Positions 1-5,432 of a stretch of 7,805 bases of DNA are shown in pieces. The stretch lies in assembly GCA_009786275.1 (NCBI GenBank), contig WQTL01000421.1, positions 1-7,805 of the forward strand, in the 5' to 3' direction. The notes beneath the pieces are model-generated. The model was not told where the DNA came from, did not search any database, and saw nothing but the letters and a program-made list of their open reading frames with translations. The number at the start of each line of letters is the position of its first letter. Positions within the stretch are counted from its first letter, which is position 1. Source of the stretch: Bacillota bacterium (lineage in GTDB: Bacteria; Bacillota; Clostridia; Oscillospirales; Acutalibacteraceae). The position numbers and the translations under genes were made by a program.

Positions 1-1
1 C

Positions 2-883
2 TATCATCTGCGGCGCATCTTCGAAGACGCAGAGCTGCTGCGGGGGGCAACTATTCGAAAATATCGAATAGTTCAAACCGAAAGCGGGCGCGAGGTTTCC
101 CGCCAGGTGGATCACTACAGCCTCCAGGCGATCATCGCCGTGGGCTTCAAGGTCAACAACGAGCGCGCCGTGCAGTTCCGCAAGTGGGCCAACGGCATCG
201 TGAAAGACTACACCATCCAAGGCTGGGTCATGGACGAGGAGCGCCTGAAAAACGGCGGCACGGTTCTCACGCAGGAGTATTTCGACCGGCAGTTGGAAAA
301 AATCCGGGAGATTCGCCTGAGCGAGCGGCGGTTCTACCAGAAGATCACGGACATCTACGCCACCGCGTTGGACTACGATAAGAACGCCAAACCCACCCGC
401 GAGTTCTTCGCACGGGTGCAGAACAAGATGCACTTTGCCGTGCATGGGCGCACCGCAGCCGAGGTCATCGTTGACCGCGCCGACGCCGAAAAGGAGCACA
501 TGGGCCTGACAACATGGCGCGAGGCTCCCTGGGGCAAAATCGCCCTGAGCGACGCTGTTGTGGCGAAAAATTATCTCGATGAGGACGAAATGCGCTCGTT
601 GCAGCTGATCGTGTCGGCCTACCTCGACCTGGCAGAAAACCGCGCGCGGCGCGGCATTCCCATGACCATGCAGGACTGGGCAGGGCACTTAGATCGCATC
701 CTGCAAGCCGACGGCAACGAATTGTTGACCAACGCGGGCAGCATCTCCGCCGAAATCGCCCGCAGCCACGCCGAGTGCGAGTTCGAGAAGTATCGCGTGG
801 TGCAGGATCGGCTGTTTGAGAGCGACTTCGACCGGTTCGCGGCGCGGGAGTTGGGGCGGTTGGAGGAAGCGGCAGCAAAATGA
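2..883 (+). CDS. RhuM-family protein, 5' end outside window
   Basis: The frame is open from base 2 to the TGA at 881-883, giving 293 visible residues. Full RhuM proteins are usually somewhat over 330 residues, so I infer about 50 N-terminal residues lie outside the window. A GTG at 107 is not the start, because family-like sequence (ATIRKYRIVQTESGREV) continues upstream of it. Diagnostic segments are IIAVGFKVNNERAVQFRKWA, then KDYTIQGWVMDEERLKNGG, then a long helical middle and an AEVIVDRADAEKEHMGLTTW stretch. The family (Virulence_RhuM) is named after a Salmonella SPI-3 gene and its biochemical role is not established. The stop overlaps the next start as ATGA (880-883), which suggests translational coupling to the downstream nucleotidyltransferase fusion. 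No signal peptide or membrane segment is visible, so it is probably cytoplasmic. Family assignment is firm; function is unknown. Confidence 0.88.
   Translation, partial: YHLRRIFEDAELLRGATIRKYRIVQTESGREVSRQVDHYSLQAIIAVGFKVNNERAVQFRKWANGIVKDYTIQGWVMDEERLKNGGTVLTQEYFDRQLEKIREIRLSERRFYQKITDIYATALDYDKNAKPTREFFARVQNKMHFAVHGRTAAEVIVDRADAEKEHMGLTTWREAPWGKIALSDAVVAKNYLDEDEMRSLQLIVSAYLDLAENRARRGIPMTMQDWAGHLDRILQADGNELLTNAGSISAEIARSHAECEFEKYRVVQDRLFESDFDRFAARELGRLEEAAAK
49..73. repeat. Perfect 10-bp inverted repeat inside the RhuM gene
   Basis: AACTATTCGA (49-58) and TCGAATAGTT (64-73) are perfect reverse complements separated by AAATA. It is an AT-rich island in otherwise GC-rich coding DNA. It encodes residues that fit the RhuM family (TIRKYRIVQ), so it may be accidental. 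The symmetry would also suit a dimeric DNA-binding protein. No second copy was seen in the window. Confidence 0.6.
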
Positions 884-1914
884 ATGTACCCGACATGCCC
901 GCCTCCGCCGTCCTGTCTCTCCTCGCCCTGATTTTTGATTGGGGTGACACGCTGATGGTGGATGATCCCCAATACGCGGGCTCTATGGCTTTTTGGGAAA
1001 CGGTAACGCCAATGCCCGGCGTCGCGGAAACCCTGCCGCTGCTGCATGAGCGTTTCAAATGCATCGTTGCGTCCAACGCGGGGGATTCCGATGCCGCGCT
1101 GATGCGGCAGGCATTCCGGCGCGTGGATTTGGACAAATATTTTACTGGCTTCATCACCTCAAAAGAGCTGAACGCAACGAAGCCGTCCCCCGCCTTTTAT
1201 CAAGGCATTCTTGATCAATATAGCCTGTCGCCGCGCGAAACCATCATGATTGGAAATGACTATAGTAAAGATATCACAGGCGCTAAAAGCATTGGTCTGA
1301 AAACGATTTTTATTACCAAAGAACAGGGCAGTTTCCCGGGGGCGGATTATGTCCTTTCGTCGTTTGAGCAATTGCTTGACATTTTTGGCTTGCCTAAAGT
1401 TCACCCCGATATGCCCGCCCCCACCGTCCTCTCCCTCCTCGCCCTCTTCGAACAACACGCCATCGAAGTCCACGTCGACGGCGGCTGGGGCGTTGACGCC
1501 CTGTTGGGCGAGCAAACCCGCGCACACGAGGACCTGGACATCGCCGTGCCCCACAAATATGTACCACAGCTGCGGGCTCTCCTCGCGGCGCGCGGCTATG
1601 CGGAAGTTCCCCGCCCGGATTCCTGGGAGTGCAACTTCGTGCTGGGCGACGCGCACGGCCATCTGGTCGACGTCCACTCCTACACGTTTGACGAACACGG
1701 CAACAACATCTTCGGCGTAGCCTACGAGCCCCGCCACCTGACCGGCACCGGCACAATCGAAGGCCACCCGGTGAGGACAATCCCGCCGGACATCATGGTC
1801 CAGTTTCACACCGGCTACGATGTAGACGAGGACGATTATTACGATGTGAAGGCGCTGTGCGAACGCTTTGGGATCGCGCTGCCGGTGATCTACGAGAAGT
1901 TTGATATAGCGTAA
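880..1914 (+). CDS. HAD phosphatase / nucleotidyltransferase fusion protein
   Basis: This 344-residue protein has two domains. Residues 18-175 are a HAD hydrolase: FDWGDT (D20; a Gly stands where DxD has its second Asp, with D23 next), the motif II Ser in VASNAG (S65), the motif III Lys K101, and GNDYSKD (D127, D131). Residues 176-344 are a nucleotidyltransferase of the lincosamide/aminoglycoside-modifying type: DGGWGVDALLGEQTR, HEDLDI (metal Asps D218, D220), VDVH (D264) and the FHTGY...DYYDVKALCERF end. Such enzymes move AMP from ATP to a drug hydroxyl; the real substrate is not known here. The segment PDMPAxxVLSLLAL occurs at residues 4-17 and again at 176-189, as if the HAD part had been dropped into the nucleotidyltransferase N-terminus. 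By my count GC is 50% in the HAD part and 62% in the rest. The start overlaps the RhuM stop (ATGA). ATG 1411 could start a free 167-residue nucleotidyltransferase, but it lacks a good ribosome site. Confidence 0.88.
   Translation: MNVPDMPASAVLSLLALIFDWGDTLMVDDPQYAGSMAFWETVTPMPGVAETLPLLHERFKCIVASNAGDSDAALMRQAFRRVDLDKYFTGFITSKELNATKPSPAFYQGILDQYSLSPRETIMIGNDYSKDITGAKSIGLKTIFITKEQGSFPGADYVLSSFEQLLDIFGLPKVHPDMPAPTVLSLLALFEQHAIEVHVDGGWGVDALLGEQTRAHEDLDIAVPHKYVPQLRALLAARGYAEVPRPDSWECNFVLGDAHGHLVDVHSYTFDEHGNNIFGVAYEPRHLTGTGTIEGHPVRTIPPDIMVQFHTGYDVDEDDYYDVKALCERFGIALPVIYEKFDIA
889..930 (+). repeat. 42-bp direct repeat, copy 1 (left of HAD insert)
   Basis: This copy of the nucleotidyltransferase 5' coding region matches 1405-1446 at 36 of 42 bases. 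It lies nine bases after the start codon of the fused gene and ends exactly where HAD sequence begins (931, ATTTTTGATTGG). The copies are in the same reading frame, so the duplication keeps the fusion open. Confidence 0.85.
1405..1446 (+). repeat. 42-bp direct repeat, copy 2 (right of HAD insert)
   Basis: This is the second copy of the repeat at 889-930. It is followed directly by the nucleotidyltransferase body (FEQHAIEVHVDGGWG). The six differences are scattered single substitutions, so the duplication is not very recent, or the copies came from related rather than identical genes. Confidence 0.85.
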
Positions 1915-1931
1915 AAAGCGGAGGTTTCCCC

Positions 1932-2480
1932 ATGGAATATTATCGAAAACTCGTCGGTGAGCGGCTGTATCTCTCGCCGTTTGACGCCAGCGATGAAGGG
2001 ACATGCACCCAATGGGCGCGGTGGATGAACGAGCCTGCCGTAGCCGAGTGCTATGGCGACCCGAGCCATCTTGTGACCCCGGCCAGCGCGAAGAAGACTC
2101 TGGAAGGCTTAACAGGGCATCGCTTCAACATTGTGCTGATGGACGGCGACGTATGCGTCGGCCACATCAGCCTGCACGACATTGACCACTTCCACCGCCA
2201 TGCTTATATCGGCATTTTTATCGGCGACGGGGAACACCGGGGCAAGGGCTACGGGGCCGAGGCCATCCGGCTGGTTCTCGATTACGGGTTCAAAACGATG
2301 AATCTGCACAGCATTTTGCTTTCCGTCAATGCGGACAATGCCGCCGCCATCGCCTGCTATAAAAAAGCGGGCTTCCGTGAATCCGGGCGGCGGCGCGAGT
2401 ATAAATTCAAGGGTGGAAAGTACATAGACATCATTTATATGGACATATTGGAGCAAGAGTTCGCGGGGAAGATTTTATGA
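1932..2480 (+). CDS. GNAT N-acetyltransferase, RimJ/RimL type
   Basis: This 182-residue GNAT enzyme transfers an acetyl group from acetyl-CoA to an amine; the acceptor is unknown. It opens with GERLYLSPFD, the usual start of RimJ/RimL and related antibiotic acetyltransferases. The acetyl-CoA loop is GEHRGKGYGAEAIRLVLDYGF (R103 to G108 form the RxxGxG/A signature). The late motif NADNAAAIACYKKAGF (133-148) is the typical beta-alpha unit before the last strands. The start at 1932 is set by GGAGG at 1920-1924, seven bases upstream. It follows the fusion gene by 17 bases and overlaps the phosphotransferase start by 4 bases, so it is almost certainly part of the same operon. It could modify a drug or act on a ribosomal or other protein N-terminus. 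The context of a nucleotidyltransferase and a phosphotransferase leans towards small-molecule modification, but that is inference. Confidence 0.93.
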   Translation: MEYYRKLVGERLYLSPFDASDEGTCTQWARWMNEPAVAECYGDPSHLVTPASAKKTLEGLTGHRFNIVLMDGDVCVGHISLHDIDHFHRHAYIGIFIGDGEHRGKGYGAEAIRLVLDYGFKTMNLHSILLSVNADNAAAIACYKKAGFRESGRRREYKFKGGKYIDIIYMDILEQEFAGKIL

Positions 2481-3481
2481 TGCGCTTTGTCAATGACATT
2501 ATCATGCAGCAATATGGCCTTGAGGTCTATGAATCCAAAAAGCTTGCCATAGGCGCGGGCTCGAATACCTATTTTCTACGCACGAACGCCGGGAAATTCA
2601 TTTTGAAGAACGCGAGTACGAGCGAGATCAACAATCCCCAGAACGAACCGGCTCTGTGCGAGCACTTGCTGCGAAAAGGGCTGCCGGTGTCGGAATTCGT
2701 CAGGAATCTCGGCGGGGAATATCTGTGGACACATGACAGTGCTGTATATCATATGCAAAAATTTGTTGAGGGCGAAACCCTCGATTGGCACACCGCCGGG
2801 GACGCGCTGTTGGACGAATCCGCGCAAACTTTAGCGAAAATTCACGCCGCCCTGGAGGATTACCCGGCCCTGCCCGTGGGCATCGGCGAAGGCTTCTTTC
2901 GGCATATGACGCCCGGCAATGCGCTCAAATCATATAAGAAGTCATACAAACACGCAAAGAGCATAGGCGATACAGCGTCATTGGAAGACCTGGATTTCAG
3001 GATCCAGCTGATGAAACGCTTCGCGGTGCCGCCCATCCGGCTGGATTTGCTCACGCGAAAGAACACCCACGGCGACTACTTTATCAGCCAACTCATCTGC
3101 GGCGAGAATCAAATCAACGCCGTCATCGACTGGACAACGGCGTGCGTGCATCCTGTTGTGTGGGAGATCATCCGCTCCTATAGTTACGCCGCGCCGGAAT
3201 GCGCCAACGGCGAGCTCAATCCCAGAAGGCTCGTCGCGTATGCCGCGCAGTATCTCAAGCACGCGGACTTGACGACATATGACATCAAAATGATGCCCTA
3301 TGTGTTTTACTATCAAATTGCCGTCTGTGATTATTACAATCAATACTATCAATCAACGGCAGGCAACCGCGATATCTACCTGCGGCAAGCGATTCTTTCG
3401 ACAAAGCTGATGCGCTGGTTCGACAAGAATATAGACGAGCTATCCGCGATGATGGTGAAAGAGCTCAGTCACACCGGGTAA
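2477..3481 (+). CDS. APH-type phosphotransferase
   Basis: This 334-residue protein has the aminoglycoside phosphotransferase/choline kinase fold, which moves the ATP gamma-phosphate to a hydroxyl of a small molecule. Visible marks are a nucleotide-loop region (GAGSNTYFLRT, residues 26-36), the likely ATP Lys in KFILKN (K44), a paired Glu in NEPAL (E58), the catalytic loop THGDYFISQL (H198, D200) and the metal Asp in NAVIDWTTACVHP (D218). The catalytic loop has Gln (Q205) where the standard HGDxxxxN motif has Asn. I believe this is usual in one Firmicute subfamily rather than a defect. The start overlaps the previous stop (ATGA, 2477-2480); the adjacent ATG at 2480 is an alternative. The 3' end overlaps the convergent DUF4491 gene by 17 bases, and no terminator is visible. 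Substrate is unknown: antibiotic, amino alcohol or sugar are all possible. Confidence 0.92.
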   Translation: MMRFVNDIIMQQYGLEVYESKKLAIGAGSNTYFLRTNAGKFILKNASTSEINNPQNEPALCEHLLRKGLPVSEFVRNLGGEYLWTHDSAVYHMQKFVEGETLDWHTAGDALLDESAQTLAKIHAALEDYPALPVGIGEGFFRHMTPGNALKSYKKSYKHAKSIGDTASLEDLDFRIQLMKRFAVPPIRLDLLTRKNTHGDYFISQLICGENQINAVIDWTTACVHPVVWEIIRSYSYAAPECANGELNPRRLVAYAAQYLKHADLTTYDIKMMPYVFYYQIAVCDYYNQYYQSTAGNRDIYLRQAILSTKLMRWFDKNIDELSAMMVKELSHTG

Positions 3482-3782
3482 GCTTCCCGCCCTCCGACTT
3501 CTCCTTCCCCGCCTTCGCCGGAAACCACCCCTTTGCCACGCGCTTTTCCTGCTCGAACAGCTCGCCGATGCACCACAGCAGCGAGAACCCCAGCACCGCC
3601 AGCAGGCTCGAAAGCCACTGCGTGCCGCAAAACAGCGCCCCCGCGATGCTCGCCAGCCCGGCAATCAGAAACGCGGGCCAGCACCGCTTGCCGATGTGAT
3701 ATTCCGCTTTGATCACCACGGGGTGCAGCGCGCCGATGATTAGAAACGTCCCCGCACCGATGAGAATTCCGGTGATGCGCAT
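3465..3782 (-). CDS. DUF4491 family membrane protein
   Basis: This 105-residue protein has three predicted membrane segments at roughly residues 5-21, 35-53 and 57-75. I recognise the DUF4491 pattern: an ITGILIGAGTFLIIGALHPV start, VIKAEYHIGKRCW in the first loop, and the conserved LWCIGELFEQEKRVAKGWFP near the end. Function of the family is unknown; it is a small integral membrane protein common in Clostridia and Bacteroidetes. The start at 3782 has a strong ribosome site (GGGAGGG, complement of 3788-3794) a few bases upstream. The last roughly 15 residues after KGWFP are lower in complexity (AKAGKEKSEGGKLTRCD) and reach into the 3' end of the phosphotransferase gene, so the original stop may have been lost. 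The 5' flank carries the MITE about 60 bases away. Confidence 0.9.
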   Translation of the reverse strand: MRITGILIGAGTFLIIGALHPVVIKAEYHIGKRCWPAFLIAGLASIAGALFCGTQWLSSLLAVLGFSLLWCIGELFEQEKRVAKGWFPAKAGKEKSEGGKLTRCD

Positions 3783-3830
3783 GGTTGCCCTCCCAGTTGT
3801 GTTTGCTATTATTTTATGCGGGCAGGGCAG

Positions 3831-3841
3831 GGTTCATACAA
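3831..3841. repeat. Target-site duplication of the MITE, left copy
   Basis: GGTTCATACAA directly borders the left end of the element and is repeated exactly at 4005-4015. The first G of the right copy could equally be the last base of the element, so the duplication is 10 or 11 bp. Confidence 0.85.
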
Positions 3842-3884
3842 CACGTTATTCTAATCTTTCGTCTGAGAAAGCGTCTTTTTGGCG

Positions 3885-3906
3885 GAGACGCACAGCAGTG
3901 CGTCTC
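3885..3906. repeat. Internal hairpin of the MITE, left
   Basis: GAGACGCAC, loop AGCA, GTGCGTCTC: a perfect 9-bp stem nested inside the left arm of the element. The same hairpin with the complementary loop (TGCT) lies at 3940-3961, so either arm can fold alone or pair with the other. Confidence 0.85.
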
Positions 3907-3939
3907 TACATTCTGAATTTGCGCTTTTTCGTGTTGGTA

Positions 3940-3961
3940 GAGACGCACTGCTGTGCGTCTC
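3940..3961. repeat. Internal hairpin of the MITE, right
   Basis: GAGACGCAC, loop TGCT, GTGCGTCTC: the mirror copy of the hairpin at 3885-3906. Palindromes of the GTAGAGACGC...GCGTCTCTAC kind are familiar as dispersed repeats in several bacterial phyla; I recall this from memory and have not checked it. Confidence 0.85.
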
Positions 3962-4004
3962 CGCTTAGAAAAACGCTTTTGCGAATGAAAGATTAGAATC
4001 ACGT

Positions 4005-4015
4005 GGTTCATACAA
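4005..4015. repeat. Target-site duplication of the MITE, right copy
   Basis: This is an exact copy of GGTTCATACAA at 3831-3841. It lies nine bases upstream of the -35 of the GNAT promoter. Confidence 0.85.
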
Positions 4016-4023
4016 ACCTTAAC

Positions 4024-4052
4024 TTGCATTCCCCTCCCATCCATGCTATAAT
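4024..4052 (+). promoter_or_regulatory. Sigma-A type promoter, extended -10
   Basis: TTGCAT (4024-4029), a 17-base spacer, then TATAAT (4047-4052) preceded by TGC, giving a perfect extended -10 (TGCTATAAT). Transcription would start near 4059 and leave a leader of about 35 bases with AT-rich sequence before the ribosome site GAAAGGA (4078-4084). It probably drives the two GNAT genes and, before the insertion at 5433-5999, also ogt. Confidence 0.75.
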
Positions 4053-4092
4053 ATTTTAAAAATTTACAGCATTTGATGAAAGGAATACCGCA

Positions 4093-4626
4093 GTGAAGGT
4101 AACACCGATAATTGAAACTGAGCGGCTGGTCCTGCGCCCTTTTCGGCGTCGGGACGCGGCGGCGGCCAGCTATAACAGCAGGCAGCCTTCCGTGGCGCAT
4201 TTTATGTCGGACATGGTCTTGCCCACCAAAAAGGATGCCAAACGCTGGATTCGCTGGATATATCGTGAAGTAACGGTGAGCGGCGTATTGGCCGTTACGC
4301 TCAAATCCAGTAAAAAGTGCATAGGACTTGTTGGCGCTGTCCGCCAAAGCAAGGTCGATAACGAAATCGAAATCTTATTTGCGATTGCTGACGAATATCA
4401 AAACAACGGTTATGCCGCCGAAGCAGGCAGTGCCCTGATCGACTGGGTATTTGCCAACACGGAGGTGCCATATTTGGTGGCAATCGTGAAGCATGAAAAT
4501 CTGGCTTCTCAGCGGGTGATTGCCAAGCTGGGGTTTGCGTACAGCGGCGAACGGCGCGCTGAATATGATGGGGAAATGACGGATTTTCACTATTACCGGC
4601 TGAATAGACCCGACGCACAATGCTGA
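4093..4626 (+). CDS. GNAT N-acetyltransferase
   Basis: This 177-residue RimJ/RimL-type acetyltransferase opens with IIETERLVLRPFRRRDA, the classic start of this group. The acetyl-CoA loop is EYQNNGYAAEAGSALIDWVF (Q103-N-N-G106-Y-A108), and the following beta-alpha unit is KHENLASQRVIAKLGF (133-148). Loop residues NNG replace the more usual RGxG/A, but the Gly and Ala that bind pyrophosphate are kept. The start is GTG at 4093, chosen because GAAAGGA (4078-4084) lies eight bases upstream and the family motif begins at once. It is first in an operon from the promoter at 4024-4052 and is followed after 19 bases by a second, broken GNAT gene. The acceptor substrate is unknown. It is not a recent copy of the GNAT at 1932: the two share only motif-level similarity. 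Confidence 0.92.
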   Translation: MKVTPIIETERLVLRPFRRRDAAAASYNSRQPSVAHFMSDMVLPTKKDAKRWIRWIYREVTVSGVLAVTLKSSKKCIGLVGAVRQSKVDNEIEILFAIADEYQNNGYAAEAGSALIDWVFANTEVPYLVAIVKHENLASQRVIAKLGFAYSGERRAEYDGEMTDFHYYRLNRPDAQC

Positions 4627-4645
4627 TTGCATAGGAGGCAGAAGC

Positions 4646-5394
4646 ATGACACAAGAAGCACTGTTGCACATCGTACAGTCGCAGCTTGCGATAGACATGA
4701 ATTGCGCAATTGACGATCTCAACGGCGAGAAAGACAGCATCCTGTTCACGCAGGCCCGGGAGAACCTAGGCCGCAGGCCTTTTCCGCGCAGTGAGCGGCA
4801 CTTTGAGATCCTCTCCATGGGCAGGGCGATCATCGTTTCCGCATCGCCGGATATCCTTGCCATTGTGTAGCCTGCGCTTGCGGGCAAGAGCCGCGACGAA
4901 GCGTTTTCCATGCCGTTTGTCTACGGCCCCTCCCTTTATTATCTGCCTGATTTACACAGAATAGAACCCCTTCCCGCGCCCGCCGGTTTTACGTATGAGC
5001 TGGTTGAGCGGGAAGATATTCCGGCGTTATACCATCTGGAAGGCTTCAAAAATGCGATAAGCTGCAGCGGCAGCGCGCTCCGTCCAGACGTTTTGGCGGC
5101 CACTGCCAACAGGAGGAGCGCATTGTCGGCATGGCGGGGGCCAGTATAGACTGCGCGCGCATGTGGCAGGTGGGCATAGATATGCTGCCCGATTGCCGGA
5201 ACCACGGCCTGGCGGCCTATCTCGTCAATCGGCTGACCCTTGAAATTCTGCGGCGGGGCTTTGTGCCTTACTATGGCACTTCCATCGCAAACATCCCCTC
5301 GCAGCGCACTGCGCACCGCGCGGGATATTATCCGGCATGGGTATGCTCCTACAAGGGCAGCTTCGAGGGATATGAATTGCTGCCAACTTGCTAG
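4646..5394 (+). pseudogene. GNAT acetyltransferase pseudogene (amber stop plus frameshift)
   Basis: The remains of a protein of about 249 residues. The start (ATG 4646) has a perfect AGGAGG at 4633-4638. The N-terminal domain runs MTQEALLHIVQSQLAIDMNC to SASPDILAIV, then an in-frame TAG (4868-4870) interrupts it. Family-like sequence resumes at once in the same frame (GKSRDEAFSMPFVYGPSLYY). A second lesion, a net one-base loss somewhere in about 5099-5118, moves the C-terminal GNAT domain to another frame. There ERIVGMAGAS, WQVGIDMLPDCRNHGLAAYL (the acetyl-CoA loop) and PYYGTSIANIPSQRTAHRAG are well kept, ending at TAG 5392-5394. I recognise this as a clostridial two-part GNAT family whose normal form is about 250 residues. 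The gene looks recently disabled, since nearly all motifs survive. A short N-terminal product of 74 residues may still be made. Confidence 0.85.
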
Positions 5395-5410
5395 AACCGC
5401 TGCATAGAAA

Positions 5411-5432
5411 CAGGGAGACCCGCCATGTACTA
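5411..5432 (+). repeat. Vestigial copy of the ogt start region (22-bp direct repeat, left)
   Basis: Bases 5411-5432 match 6000-6021 at 20 of 22 positions and include a ribosome site (GGGAG) and ATGTAC. In this copy the ATG is followed by TAC TAG, so only two codons can be read. It lies 16 bases after the GNAT pseudogene stop, just where the next gene of an operon would begin. The last three bases (CTA, 5430-5432) are also the stop codon of the minus-strand insert gene. Confidence 0.8.

Larger units (their letters stand above)
3842..4004. mobile_element. MITE-like palindromic element, 163-164 bp, no coding capacity
   Basis: The left end CACGTTATTCTAATCTTTC (3842-3860) and the reverse complement of the right end match at 18 of 19 bases (counting base 4005). 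A second block of 28 bp at 3882-3909 is perfectly inverted at 3937-3964. The blocks between are similar but diverged (both keep AAAGCGT), and the centre is a 27-base loop. An exact 10-11 bp direct repeat flanks the element. It contains no gene, and reading frames crossing it are accidental. It lies between the divergent DUF4491 and GNAT genes and leaves the downstream promoter intact. A duplication of 10-11 bp would suit mobilisation by an IS4-group transposase, but no partner element is visible, so the family is not determined. Confidence 0.85.

Noticed and set aside
465..1157. Long minus-strand ORFs opposite RhuM and the fusion gene (also 1159-2004)
   Set aside because: Arginine/proline-rich or low-complexity shadows typical of GC-rich coding DNA, with no recognisable domain.
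880..3481. Integron cassette array of resistance genes
   Set aside because: The genes overlap or sit 17 bases apart, leaving no room for attC sites, and no GTTRRRY core sites or integrase are seen.
3795..3841. Promoter for DUF4491 on the minus strand (TTGTAT within the left duplication, then TAAAAT)
   Set aside because: The spacer would be 19 bases and both boxes are poor matches; not firm enough to list.
3709..3996. Plus-strand ORF of 95 codons across the DUF4491 gene and the MITE
   Set aside because: Its first part is antisense to a recognised gene and its end is encoded by the MITE palindrome. It has no ribosome site or family likeness.
4076..4096. Six-codon leader ORF (MKGIPQ) whose stop overlaps the GTG start of the GNAT gene
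   Set aside because: Its ATG lies on the ribosome site itself and has none of its own. More likely chance.
3814..4347. Minus-strand ORF of 177 codons across the MITE and the GNAT promoter
   Set aside because: It runs antisense to the start of a clear GNAT gene and through the MITE arms; the RRRTAVRLY stretch is just the palindrome translated.
4868..4870. In-frame TAG read as pyrrolysine or other recoding
   Set aside because: The same gene also has a frameshift downstream, GNAT proteins do not need pyrrolysine, and other genes here (ogt, the cysteine-rich gene) use TAG as a normal stop.
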